Assembly: GCA_003667245.1 (NCBI GenBank)
Contig: RCNN01000006.1
Coordinates: 1 to 64,000, forward strand
Direction: 5' to 3'
Source: Heterostelium multicystogenum
Taxonomy: Eukaryota > Evosea > Eumycetozoa > Acytosteliales > Acytosteliaceae
DNA length: 64,000 bases
The stretch's first letter is position 1. The number at the start of each line of letters is the position of its first letter. Below the pieces are notes generated by a model, which was not told the DNA's origin, did not search any database, and worked only from the letters and a program-made list of their open reading frames with translations. This document shows, piece by piece, positions 48,959-61,100 of this stretch. Both the position numbers and the translations under genes were made by a program.

Positions 48959-49873
48959 ATGTCTCAAAGAAATTCACCACCCTATCCGATTTTTAAGTCG
49001 ACTGAGTTCCCTGACTCTCCAACAGTCGCCATTCCTGTTAACAGTCATTCAACTTTTCAACCTTCCTCCTCACAATCTACATTGCATGCTGTAGATTCAC
49101 AAACACTTTTTGAAAAAGAACAAAGTCTTATGAAATGGGAAGAGGAACTTAGACTCAGAGAGAGAAATATTCAGGGTCAAACTGCTACCTCTGCAGCTGC
49201 TGCTACCAATCCAGATGGAACACCCCAGCAAGTTAACTTGGTTACCAACCCAATGGGTCCTCCAAACTATCCAAGATTCTATCCAATAACTAGAGTTGCT
49301 GTATCTGAAGATATCCCTGCCAACAACCAAAAAGTAGTCAAGTTCTCTTATGTAGTGTTGCTCTGGACCACAATTAGTTTAATCTGGAATTTTGTTTGTG
49401 GTATTGCTGTTATTGTTTATAGTTCAGTTGGTGATTTCTTCTTATCTCTATTCTATATGCTTATTGGTATACCCTTTACATTCTTTATTACCAGAAGACT
49501 CTATAGAGCTGCAAGAAATCAGAAACCAAAAACCACCTATTCTTTCTTGTTCGGATACTTTGGTTTATTATGTTTTAACATTATGTTTTTCATTGGATTC
49601 AAACATTCCGGAATGCAGTAAGTAAAAATATGATATTAATAGTTAGTTGATATTAATAATTAAATTATTTCTAGTGGATTGATTTGGTTGATTTCACTTT
49701 TCCACAATAAGCACAAGGCAGTTGGTGCACTTCATGTCGTTGCACTTTTCTTCTGGTTTGTCAATTTCTTTTTGGTCGCTGGTGTATTCTTCAAGGTACT
49801 CAGATTGACTTCATCAAGAAAGCACACTGGTGAAATGGACTATGGAATGAGAAGATACATCAAGAGTAGATAA
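48959..49873 (+). CDS. secretory carrier-associated membrane protein (SCAMP)
   Basis: Two exons, 48959-49617 and 49675-49873, in phase. The cytosolic N-terminus carries a short helical region (EKEQSLMKWEEELRLRERNI). The conserved SCAMP core follows: PPNYPRFYPI before the first membrane segment, then four hydrophobic spans (LLWTTISLIWNFVCGIAVIV; FFLSLFYMLIGIPFTFF; FLFGYFGLLCFNIMFFIGF; VVALFFWFVNFFLVAGVFF), with RRLYRAAR between spans 2 and 3. SCAMPs recycle in post-Golgi and endosomal membranes. No frame problems. Confidence 0.88.
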
Positions 49874-49968
49874 ATCTTTTTGTTTCAATTAAAATTCACT
49901 ACATTTTTAAATAAAAATATTCAAATATAAAGTTTCATATAAAGATTTTATTTAGCAAAAACCTTGAT

Positions 49969-51868
49969 TTAGTTCTTACCCAAAATTGGCATATGAGTGG
50001 CAACACCAGTTGAAATATCGTCATCTCTCCAGTTGGAGGTGATGGTCTTGGTTTGAGTGTAGAAGCTGACACCTTGCTTACCGTAGAAGTGGGATGAACC
50101 AACGAAAGAAGCACGGGAACCAGTGAAAGAGAAGAATGGAAGTGGAACTGGGATTGGAAGATTGATACCGACTTGACCGACATCGATTTCGTATTGATAT
50201 TTACGGGCGGCAGCACCTGAGCTGGTGAAGATAGCAGTACCATTACCGTATGGGTTGTTGTTGATGAGCTTGATGGCTTCATCGAGAGAGTCGGCCTTCA
50301 AACAGACCAAGACTGGACCGAAGATCTCTTCCTTGTAACAAGTCATATCTGGAGTGACATCTGACAAAACAGTTGGACCAACAAAGTTACCCTTGGCGTA
50401 GGCCTCTGGAACCTTGACGTTACGACCGTCGAGGAGCAAGGTGGCACCTTCATCAACACCCTTTTGGATGAGGTTGTGGATACGCTCCTTGGCTTGTGGG
50501 GAGATGACTGGACCGAGGTCAGCACCTTCAACAGCACCACAGGTGACCTTCAATTTCTTGGCACGCTCAACCAACTCTGGGATCCAGTTTTGAGCTTCAC
50601 CGACAAAGACGGCAGCAGAGAGGGCCATACAACGTTGACCAGAGGCACCGAAAGCGGCACCAGTCAAAGCATCGAGAGTACGCTCCTTGTGGGCATCTGG
50701 CATAATAGTAGCGTGATTCTTGGCAGCCATGTTGGATTGGACACGCTTACCGTTCTTAGTACCACGGGCGTGGATGTAGGTACCGGCTTCACCAGAACCG
50801 ACGAAGGAGATAGCACGGATGGCTGGCTCGTCACAGATAAAGTTGACAGCATCTCTAGCACCGTGGATAATGTTCAAAAACACCAGCTGGGACACCGGCT
50901 TCGATGGCCAACTCGGCCAAGTACATTGAAGCACCTGGGACACGCTCAGATGGCTTCAAGACGTAGGTGTTACCACAGGCAATGGCGAGTGGGAACATCC
51001 ACAATGGAATCATAGCTGGGAAGTTGAATGGGGTGATACCAGCACAGACACCAAGTGGTTGATTGTATGAGTAGATATCGACGTTCTTTGATACGTTCTC
51101 GACAGTTTCACCCATCATCAAGGTGGCAACATTGCAAGCATGCTCGACGACTTCGAGACCACGGAAGACGTCACCCTTGGCGTCTGGGAGTGTCTTACCT
51201 TGCTCCTCTGTGATGATAGCGGCGATCTTGTCCATATTCTTGTTGATCAAAGCTCTGTAGTTGGCAATGATACGTGCACGATTTGAGACGGAAACATCTC
51301 TCCATGCTGGGAAAGCATTCTTGGCAGCTTCAACTGCAGCCTTCATTTCCTCTTGAGTAGACAAAGGAACCTTTGTAACGATTTCATTGGTGGCTGGATT
51401 TCTGACATCCAACCATTCCTTTGTCTTTGATTCGACAAATTTACCATTGATCAACAACTTAGTGGTCTGCAATGTATTTGCAATCATATAATAAAATCAT
51501 TAATTCCAATCATCCAAATATAATGTTCAAATCAATTTTCATTAAAAAATAATTATTTGATGATATAATTAGTTTATAAGTTTAAATAATACTATTTCTT
51601 TGGTTGTTCTTCCATGTGTCGATTAATTGATTGAATATTGCGTGTTGTATACTTGTTTACTATTGTTACAGGGAGATGTTAATTATCAAAAGTCGAACAA
51701 GTACAAACAAACAACAACATCATAAATCATTATTTGGACAAACTAGGAAGACCAACAACAAAAGCTACTTCTACTTCTACATACATGAGCCAAGTTGAAG
51801 GCAGAGGAGTGGAAAGATCTGAGTCCCATGTTGGAGACAAGAACATTAGAGAATTTGGCAGACAACAT
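49969..51868 (-). CDS. mmsdh: methylmalonate-semialdehyde dehydrogenase (acylating), mitochondrial
   Basis: Converts methylmalonate and malonate semialdehydes with CoA and NAD to propionyl-CoA or acetyl-CoA in valine and thymine breakdown. Exon 1 (51785-51868) is a mitochondrial presequence ([20 protein letters not shown], Ser/Arg-rich). Exon 2 (49969-51466) follows an intron of about 320 bases and starts in phase with [15 protein letters not shown]6 features include the ALDH cofactor-fold segment FVGSGEAG and the catalytic cysteine in GQRCMALS. Near 50880 five T's (minus strand, GGTGTTTTTGAAC) should be four: the frame breaks after AIEAGVPAG and resumes at once in the next frame. Codon use is unusually G/C-rich at third positions for this window, typical of high expression. 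Confidence 0.92.
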
Positions 51869-52955
51869 CTTTATATTTAATATCACTCCTAATTAATATA
51901 AATAAATAATATTTAATATAAAAACAAAGAGGTGAAAATAAGATTGAAGATATGATATGATATTAGTGTAGTTTTTGTATTTTTTGCTGTCTCTTTACTT
52001 TTCCAAATTGAAATTTAAAAAAATTCAATTTTAAAAAAAACTAAAATATTTTAAAAAAACACACTACTACTGTCGTCTACTCATAAATAATTTATTAAAA
52101 AATCGACAGATTTTTTGTAATTTGCTAAAGAGTCAAATTTTTGTCAATTTTATAATTCAAAATCAATTTTTAATAAAATTAACTAATAATCATAATATAT
52201 AAGATATAATAAGGTTGTGGAATAGTTATAAACTATTAAATTTATTATTATTAGATCACACATATTTATTTGTCTGTTTTAAATTATTTGTAGTAATGAT
52301 ATTGTAAGTTGAAATTAGTACAAATACTGACTGATTCACCACCTCACCTATTACCACACTCACACTATTGTGGTGTCAATTTTTATTTTTTTTGGTAAAC
52401 GGGAACACTGAAAAAACCATATAAACACACCATTGCATTGTATTGTATCATTTTTATTCAAAAAAAGGTTGTCATTGTCAAATTATTTTGGGCATGAAAA
52501 AAACAAACATTTAAATTAATTTAAATTAAAATAAATCGCGAATCGCTTCAATATGATACCATAAAAATGAAACAATATAATTATAAAAAACTAAATAACT
52601 TAACTTATCTTGTGTGTGTGGGTTTTGTCTAGAAGATAAAAAGTAAAAGCAAAACAACAACAACAACAAAAACAACAAATCATCAAATCGCGAAAACTAA
52701 TAATAATACTTTATTAGATTAGATTAGATTAGTTGTTTTCTGTACTTCCAGTTAAGTCAAGTAAAGTCAAGTCAAATCAAGTACGACACGCGATTGCAAT
52801 TTGGCTCGTATCTATATATCTATCTATCTATCTTAGAGAGTGTCATCTTCAGTGGTTTAGTTACTGTCGTCGACAACAACAACAAAAGCACAGCACATCA
52901 AGAAGTAGCAGTTAGTTAGCTTGGCTTTAGCGTAGATTAGAAAGAACATATAAAG
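51869..52955. promoter_or_regulatory. divergent promoter region between MMSDH and FARAT
   Basis: About 1.1 kb shared upstream of two genes with G/C-ending codons. It has A and T runs, (CAA)n at about 52655-52675, a CTAT run near 52815-52832 and CA-rich patches near 52060-52070 and 52400-52430. No specific site can be named. Confidence 0.45.
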
Positions 52956-55900
52956 ATGGTTATTCCACAGTTTTTTGCAGGTAAATCACTTTTGATTACT
53001 GGTGCAACTGGATTCGTCGGAAAGGTGCTGTTGGAGAAGATCGTTCGTGATCTTCCTGACGTCGTTTCCGTGTACATTGTCATCAGAGGAAATGCCAAGG
53101 AGCGTTTCGAAGACGACATTGTTGGATCGCGTATCTGGGACGTCATGCGTGAGAAGATGGGTGCTGAGCACTTCGACCGCTACTTGCGTTCAAAGGTGTT
53201 CCCCATCAGCGGTGACCTCCAGAAGGACCAGATGGGTCTCTCCCCAGAGGATCTGAAGACAGTGTGCGAGCGTGTCAACATCATTCTTCATTGCGCTGCT
53301 TCGATCGATTTCCGTGAGAGACTCGACAAGGCTATCGAGTCGAATCTCTACGGAACTTTGCACGCCTTTGAAGTTGCCAAGCGTCTTAAGAATTTGATTG
53401 CATTCGTTCACTGCTCCACCGCCTACGTCAACTCTAATCGTGAGGGTTGGCTCGACGAGGAGTTGCCAGTGTTGGACTTCAACCCTGAGGAGATGGTCGA
53501 GTTGATTATGAAGCAGGACGTTGCCAACATCGACAAGATCACTCCAAACTTGTTGGGTGCATATCCAAACACTTACACATTCACCAAAGCCATCACAGAG
53601 CGTATCTTGGCTTTGAAGCGTGGTGACATTCCACTCTGTTTCGTTCGTCCAACCATCATTGGTGGTTCATTGAAGGAACCAGTTCCAGGTTGGGTTGACT
53701 CAGTCGCTGCAGTCGGTGCAGTTATGCTCTACTGCGGTGTTGGTTTGGTACAATTCATGAAGGGAGATGGTCGTATGGTTGCTGACATTGTTCCAGTCGA
53801 TATGGTTGCCAATGCAATGTTGGCTGTAGTACCAACTATTGCCAATCAAAATACTTTACAAATCTATCAAGTAAGTTCATTAATACTACACATACTACCA
53901 TTGGAAATTGCCCATATTAACTAAGGACTTGTTTAAAGGTTGGTACAAGTCATAGAAATCCAGTAGCATGGAATACAGCTGCTCATTATGTATCAGAATA
54001 TTGGCGTAATCACACACCAAAGAAGAGTATTGCAAGATCATCATTCAACTTCCACACCAATATCATGATGTACGAAGCACATTTCTTCATGAAATATGGT
54101 ATTCCATCGGTTTTATTGTCATTGATGTCAACACTCACTGGAAACGAAGAGACCAAAGCCAAGTCTGAGGCATTCAAGAAGATGACCAAGGCAGCACGTC
54201 TCATTACAGATACATTCCAACATTTCACAGGTCACGAATGGGTATTCTCTGTCACCACTTTGGAAAAGATCTTCCAAGAGGTTTTGGACGCTGAGGATCG
54301 TATTCGTTTCAATTGCGATGCCGCCGAAATCAACTGGCAATCCTACTTCTGCTATTTCTGCTACGGACTCCACAAGTACGTCCTCAAGGAGGAGGGTGTT
54401 CGTCCACCAACCGAATTGCTAAACAACTCACTCATCACCAAGTCCGACATGAACCAATCTGGTTTGTTACAATGGATTTTCGCTGACGTCTCATGGGCAT
54501 ACACCTCCTACCGTCACGTCACCCAGACCCCACTTCCACCACGTGCTCCAGTCGAGATCCGTTCACTCGTTATGAACTCACCACGTGTTCAAATGGCAAT
54601 GGAAAAGGTTTCCCGTGAAGAGGGTGTCCTCGTCTCTGAGATTGAGAGACGTGCCGCCCAAATCATGGACCGTATGCAATCGAACCTCAACATTGTTGTT
54701 GTCCGTGTTATTGGTTGGTTCCTCAAGAAGGTATGGCGTAAGCTCTACCAAGGTATCCATGTCGACGAGAAAGGTATTGAGCAGATTCGTGCTGCCATTC
54801 AAAAGTCACCAGTCGTCTTGATCCCAACACACAGATCCTACATCGATTTCTTAATCATCTCATACATCTTCTTCGAGTACAATCTCCCACTTCCACACAT
54901 CGCTGCCGGTGAAGATTTCTTGGCAATTATCATCGTCCGTTGGTTCTTTAGAAATGCAGGTGCATTCTTCTTGCGACGTTCATTCCACGGTGATGCTCTC
55001 TATTGGGCAATCTTCTCTGAGTATGTCCAACGTTTGATCATCGACAACCAACCAGTCGAGTTCTTCATTGAAGGAAAGCGTTCACGTACTGGAAAGTCCC
55101 TTTATCCAAAGATGGGTATGTTGTCCATGATTGTCAACCCATTCTTTGAGAACAAGGTCCACGATGTCCATGTTGCTCCAATCGGTATCTCCTATGAAAA
55201 GGTTTTGGAAGGTGAGTTGTACTCTAATGAAATGATGGGTGAATCAAAGACCAAGGAATCATTCAATGGATTGTTGCGTGCCAGCAAGGTTCTCAACATG
55301 AAACTGGGGTCGTATCAACGTTGTCTTCTCCCCACCAATCTCTATCAAGCAATACACCGAAAACTTGACTCGTGAAATGAGCTCTGTTCGTACTATCGCA
55401 CCACCAACCCTCTCAACCCCAGCCGCACAAGCACCAATCACAGGAAACATCAGTGAGGGTGACTTTGAGAACTTGTCCTCAAGTGCTGGAACCACCAGAC
55501 AACCAGGTGCAACTTTCGACTCCTTCAGCAACGCCGATGATCGTAGAATGTTGATTCAAAACTTGGGATACCAAATTGTTGCCGATTTACAAAAATCAAC
55601 TATTGTTACCACCACCTCAGCAGTCGCTACCATCCTTTTGACATTCCGTCGTGGTATCAGTCGTGACGAACTCATTAGCAAGGTCGAATGGTTGCGTGAG
55701 GAAATTTTCGCACGTGGTGGAGATGTTGCCTTCGAAGGTCCATCCGACGCATTGGTCGACCACTCACTCAAGTTGTTGAGCAACTTGGTCGCCAAGCGTA
55801 GAAATATGTACGAACCAGCTGGTGGTCAACACACCATCAACTACAAAAAGAACATCCTTGTACTCAATTTCTATAGAAATCAATTGTTACATCTCTTCTT

Positions 55901-56674
55901 GTGGGATGGTTTGGTATCATGTGTATTATTGTCATTAAGAAACAGATTAGCAGCAGCAACAGCATCATCAAAGGATCAAAACGAGTCACTCGACCAACAA
56001 ACTCTCTTACAGGACGTACGTTTCCTCTCCAAGATCATGTCAACCGAGTTTGTTAACAAACCAGGAATGGTCACTGACGAATTCTTAATGGCTCAAATCG
56101 ACAAGATGGTTTCACGTGGTTTGATCTCACGCCAAGTCAATGGTGAGTCAATCCGTTACTCCATCAAGAACGAGGCCATCGTCGGATTCATTGGTAACCT
56201 CTTCTGCCCAATTATCGAAGGTTACATGGTTGCATTCTTGACCCTCTTCTCCATCCAACCAGAGATCACCATCAAGAAGAATCAATTACTCCAACGTATG
56301 GGATGGTTCGCCGAGAAAATGTACGAGGAAGGTAGTCTCAACTACTACGAGTCATGCTCCATGGAGTTGTTGACCAACGCCACCACTCTCTTCACCGAAA
56401 TGAAGTAGTCCAAAAGAACAAGCACACCGAAGTCGTAGGAAAGCGTACTACACGTCAAAACAACAAGAAGGAGCGTAAGCCAAGAAGAAGCGAGCGTAAC
56501 CAAGAACCAGAGGAATACATCCAACTCTTGTCGCCATACCAAGAGAAGGACGGCCAACTCCGTACATTAGCAGAACGTCTTTCAAGCTTCAGAAAAACAC
56601 TCCCAATACGTCATCAAGTTAGTGATTTAAGAAGAGCAATTGTCGATGATTTCCCAATCCTTTCAAAGCTTTAA
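52956..56674 (+). CDS. farat: fatty acyl-CoA reductase / dihydroxyacetone-phosphate acyltransferase fusion (FARAT), peroxisomal
   Basis: One protein carries two activities of ether-lipid synthesis: making the fatty alcohol and acylating DHAP. Exon 1 is 52956-53870 and exon 2 starts at 53939. The N-terminal FAR part has the NADPH motif GATGFVG (residues 16-22), a YTFTK (Y-x3-K) catalytic pair near residue 206, and the IVPVDMVANAM segment. From about residue 520 there is a GPAT/PlsB-type acyltransferase: the HRSYIDF block (H-x4-D), GAFFLRRS, FFIEGKRSRTGK and APIGISYEKVLEG. The last residues are SKL, a canonical PTS1 peroxisomal signal. One slip (GGGG near 55305) joins the 54065 and 55365 frames. 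A second, at about 56408, separates the body from the last 80 codons carrying SKL. Confidence 0.92.
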
Positions 56675-57298
56675 AAAACAACACAAAAAGATGATTGAAA
56701 TAAAAATAAAAAAACCAGATTATGGCATTTTCAAAAGTATATTATTTCTAGACATTTATAGTCTATAATTCCTGAAATCACACTCATTATATTAATCCAA
56801 ACCAGAATTGAATCTTTCAAAATTGAAACTTTCAATAGTAATATTATCTCTATTTAGCTATCTAACTATGTATATTTTTCAATCAATCTATTTAGCTATT
56901 GATCCATCATATTTATACACATATACAGATTTCCAAAGTTTATCATGAGAATTTTGATTATTTTTATTGTTTTTCATGTGGTGAAAACTGAACATATCAA
57001 TCAAAAAATATCGGCAAAACCAATTTTAGAAGACTCGACTAGAGGTTTGGATGGGGGGTGATTTTAGATTAAACAACACATATAAATCCATTCCAAAAAA
57101 AAGAATAATGATTTTAATTTGATTAATATTTTGTATTTTTTTAAACATCTCTCGTTTAGTTTGTTTTGCACACAATTTTATTGAAGATAGATTAGAAGCA
57201 AAAGTTAATATTACTAGCAGAGTAGATTGGACTGTAATAATTAAAATTAGTATTTCAACGAAATCAATATTTAAAAATCAAAAATCAAAAACACACAC
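56675..57298. other. intergenic region
   Basis: AT-rich spacer between FARAT and the alpha-kinase gene. No gene, RNA or repeat recognised. Confidence 0.5.
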
Positions 57299-59531
57299 AT
57301 GAATAATGAATCAAATAAGATTGGATTGAGTAGGGACGACAGTAGTAGTAGTAGTGGAGTAGTTCGTTATCGAGCAGGTGCTAGTGTCGACAATGACTCA
57401 CATGCTCACGGCTTCGCTGGCCAAAGCCAGAGATTTCACCCTTATGCTCCAAGTCCCATGCATTCATTCCAACCCAATACATTCTATTCAAGAGATGCCG
57501 ACAACAACAGAAGAGATGAACTAGCAAATATCGAGCACCTCAAAGATATAGAAAATAAATTGAACCAAGAAAATAAAATAGCTAGAGACCTGGTCAATGA
57601 AATATTATTCGATAAGACCAAAGGCGCCAATCACAATGTAAGGAAGCAAAATATATATATAATATCAAGAAACCAGTTACAAAGTATCAAGACTAAGAAT
57701 TTCAAAATATCAAATCTATCAAATCAAAACATGATGAAACATCACAATATCACATAATTAACTATGGAATCTAATATGATGAAACCAATATAATAATGTT
57801 GTAATTTGTTCATTGGGAATAATAACTATTATAATTTCTATGAATTATTATAATTAATCATACTTAGGTTGATATATGCTTCATGGTGGACTGCACTGCT
57901 TCTATGCAGCCGTATATTGACCGATTCAAAAATGAAATAGTATCGCTCTACAATGGTTTGATTTCAAAAATTCCAAATATCGATCTACTCTTTGGTATTG
58001 TTTGTTATAGTGATTTCGATCGTGGCGATAGCAGGACTGTATCTTTGCCATTTACAAAGTAAATACCAAGCAATTAAAAAAAGATTGAAAATATTGGATA
58101 TAAATATTAATTATCTTCAACAATGTCACTTTGGAAGATCTACAAATGATTTGATGATGTTTCTTTCAAACATAGTTTCGATTGGTGGTGATGATGGACC
58201 TGAAGATGTTTTTTGGTGGATTTAAAGCAGTATTTCAAAATACATGGAGGAAACAAAGTACAAAGTAAGTATCGGCTGATATAGTATAACATCATGGATT
58301 TTGTTCTAATCAATGTAATTTGCAGGATTTTGGTGCATATATGTGATGCTCCATGTCATGGAAATCAATATCATAAATTCCAAAGATAATTTTCCAAATG
58401 GTGATCCTTTTGGAATTACACACGAACAGGTTATCGATAATATTTTAAGATTTGGAATTCACTATGTCTTTGGATATTTAAATCCAGATAATACTTCAAG
58501 CATGATACATATACTCAACCAGACTCTCAAGCTTATGAGTAATAATCAGTTCCAAATCCATAGTTTCGACGCAAAAAATTCACAATTTCTCAGCGATAAT
58601 ATTTACAGATCAGTTATCAATAGTGTGGAAATCAACGCTTCTGATTCTAGAAGAAATAACAACAAAACAATAGACCTGGAAAAAGAGATTCCAGATTGGG
58701 ATAGGATTCGTGAGTTCCGTGTCTTCCAAAGAAAATTCCAACTTCCACGTGTTCTTTTTGAATGTCTAGAGAAAGACTTTGAAATGGTCATACAGGAAAT
58801 CAAATGTAATATGAAAATGGCCCCAAACCATTTGCTAAAGGAACGCGGTAAGATTGAAACTTTAGACATTAATATATATATTTAAAGTGTCTAACATATA
58901 TTGTTTTATCTAATAGTCGATTGTCTTATCATGGACGTAATATTACAAATAATAAGCAAATTGTCTTGAAGGAGTTTATTACAAAAACAAATGAGCATCC
59001 ACGTAGTCTGAAATTTAAATATTACGATTTCATGGAAACACAGACGATAGCAGCCAAATTTGCATTTGAATTCAATAGGGAGTTTGGAAAAGATGTAGTA
59101 ACTTTTAGTATAGCAAAAGTTGTCCAGGTTTTAGATAAAGAAATCTATTATGGATTGGAATCTTATTATGAAGGTGCCTTCGAAAAAGTAAGTATGGATA
59201 TTCATCATTATCAAGTATCATCTTATTCTTACCACCCTCTTTACAGTTTAGTAATAATCCAAGTTGGGAAAATCATAGTTTGGCATCTATTTTGAAGGCA
59301 TTTTTTCATTGGACATACGTGGTAAGCAACAAGACAACAATGGTCGCCGATCTACAAGGTGTTATCACAGAGCGTGGTTTGATTTTGTCGGATCCTGTCA
59401 TTCATTCAATCTATCTTAATCGGTATGGCTCAACCAACCAAGGTGAGAAGGGTATTAATCAGTTCTTCGCAAATCATGTTTGTAATCAACATTGTCACAA
59501 TCTATCCTTGACGTACAATAAACCAAAGTAA
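57299..59531 (+). CDS. vWFA-domain alpha-protein kinase (VwkA-like)
   Basis: Atypical alpha-kinase of the MHCK/eEF2K group. Exon 1 (57299-57637) is Ser-rich with a helical end. Exon 2 starts in phase at 57868 with a vWFA domain: DICFMVDCTASM holds the MIDAS D-x-T-x-S core, and GGDDGPEDVF is the later vWFA loop. An intron near 58259-58324 leads to ILVHICDAPCHG and NGDPFGITHEQVIDNIL, also vWFA. Helices follow, then after 58915 the alpha-kinase domain: GRNITNNKQIVLKEFI (lysine of the ATP site), YYEGAFEK, ADLQGV (the metal-binding Asp/Gln) and the closing zinc motif NHVCNQHCHNLSL. Slips occur near 58085, 58210 and 58387, and at the 58885 splice. D. discoideum VwkA is linked to contractile vacuole and myosin control; equivalence here is inferred from architecture. 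Confidence 0.85.
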
Positions 59532-59705
59532 AGAATATCGCCGATCTACTTTATTATTTCGAGTTGAACGATTGTTTGAAATAAGTCACCAAGTTTTTTA
59601 CTGAAGAATATATTCTATCCTTGGTGCCGACTATTCCCAATGATTCTATTCTGAACTCAGTAATGACAGTTTGACACTGACCTTTTGCCAATCCGGAAAA
59701 AGTGA

Positions 59706-61100
59706 TCAATATAGAGTGGATATTCGTTGGTGTTGTCTCCATTTACACTTTGGAATAGATTTCTGTGATATACCAACAAACTTTTCAAACAAGTTTGGAT
59801 TGTTCTTGGAAATTGAAATTTCTATATGTCGTTTAATCTGGTCTGCCGAATAGTGTTTGAAGTTGTCATAAAAGAGTAAGATTGTCTCTGGCCTTGTTCC
59901 TAATTGTATTGCTCTCTCAATGAAATGACTTTGATCATTTTGAAACTCAGATCGGTTTTCGAGAAGGAAATGAACGACTTCATGACGATTCCTCAATAGT
60001 GCATTTCCCATAGCATTCCCTGTACAACCCTCTGTCCGATTCTCATGAAGCCACTTGATAATCTTTAGATGCCCTTGTTGTGATGCTCGATCTAATGCCT
60101 CAACAGTGCATCCTTCTTTTCTATGTTTGTGAAGCCATTTTATGACTTTAAGATGACCTTTTTCGGCAGCGTTATTCATTGCCCTATATGTGCATCCTTC
60201 TGTGCGATTATTGTGGAGAAAGATTATCACATCGAGACTGCCATAAAGTGCTGCATGATCTATAGCATCGGTTGTCGCCACAATCGTATTCAATTCTGGA
60301 GTATGATTACAGTGCATCCATTTTACAAGTTCGAAGTTTCCAAGTGCAGCAGCACGATCAATAACACTGGTATCTCCTCCTCCATAGTGCCAAATATGTA
60401 CATTTCGCAGTGTCAACCACTCTATAACATTTACATGTCCATGAGTAATCGCATTAATAACAATAGATTGTCGGTTTAGATCTATACACTTTGAGTAGTG
60501 TTGCATGATGTAGTCGAGGATTTCAATTTGTCCAAATCTCATTGCATTTGCAAACGTTCTTTCCATCACACGGTCAATGTGGTTAAAGTTGATTGGGAGA
60601 GTATTTTCATTGTTTCCTGCACTATAAGATTTGGTGAATCTATTCAAGAACCACAAGAATACATCAAACCTCTTGCTCTCAGGTGAGATTTCAAAGGCGG
60701 AACGGTAATCCCATGAGATATCGATCGACTCTAGATATTTGATCGCATCAAACTGTCCGTAGGCGCTAGCCATATACATGAGTCGACTATAGATCGATCT
60801 AGGAAGGACTAAGACTTCAATAAAGTATTTTAGAATATCAATTTGGTTTGTTTGTATCGACACCGCCACTGCTTGGATGGTTAAGTCTGGTCTTTGGTCA
60901 TGGCCTTTATCTAGACGTCGCTCACCGTAGTATTTCTGTAATTGATCAAAGTAGGAATAGGCCACCAACTGGTCGGGTCTCTCAGCCAATCTAGCCCAAC
61001 TAAATGTGATTTGCTTCCTATGAATTCTCTTTATTTCATTGAATATCAATCTTCTTAAAACAGATGAATTCAATACACATAAGAATAGACGACTATCCAT
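59706..61100 (-). CDS. ankyrin-repeat protein of the large amoebal family
   Basis: An intact single-exon frame of 464 codons from ATG 61100. The N-terminus (about 60 residues) has an FNEIKRIHRKQ helix seen in dictyostelid ankyrin proteins. The rest is tandem ankyrin-like repeats of about 30 residues, with the repeated phrase FLHNNRTEGCT / WLHKHRKEGCTVEALDRASQ / WLHENRTEGCTGNAMGNAL. This subtype is abundant in dictyostelids, and similar proteins occur in giant viruses of amoebae; no viral neighbours are seen here. Function unknown. Confidence 0.85.
   Translation of the reverse strand: MDSRLFLCVLNSSVLRRLIFNEIKRIHRKQITFSWARLAERPDQLVAYSYFDQLQKYYGERRLDKGHDQRPDLTIQAVAVSIQTNQIDILKYFIEVLVLPRSIYSRLMYMASAYGQFDAIKYLESIDISWDYRSAFEISPESKRFDVFLWFLNRFTKSYSAGNNENTLPINFNHIDRVMERTFANAMRFGQIEILDYIMQHYSKCIDLNRQSIVINAITHGHVNVIEWLTLRNVHIWHYGGGDTSVIDRAAALGNFELVKWMHCNHTPELNTIVATTDAIDHAALYGSLDVIIFLHNNRTEGCTYRAMNNAAEKGHLKVIKWLHKHRKEGCTVEALDRASQQGHLKIIKWLHENRTEGCTGNAMGNALLRNRHEVVHFLLENRSEFQNDQSHFIERAIQLGTRPETILLFYDNFKHYSADQIKRHIEISISKNNPNLFEKFVGISQKSIPKCKWRQHQRISTLY

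Noticed and set aside
50464..51015. 183-codon plus-strand frame
   Set aside because: Complement of the MMSDH gene, open only because of that gene's G/C-ending codons.
59706..61100. Possible giant-virus origin of the ankyrin protein
   Set aside because: The repeat subtype is shared with amoebal viruses but is abundant in dictyostelids, and no virus-like neighbour is seen.
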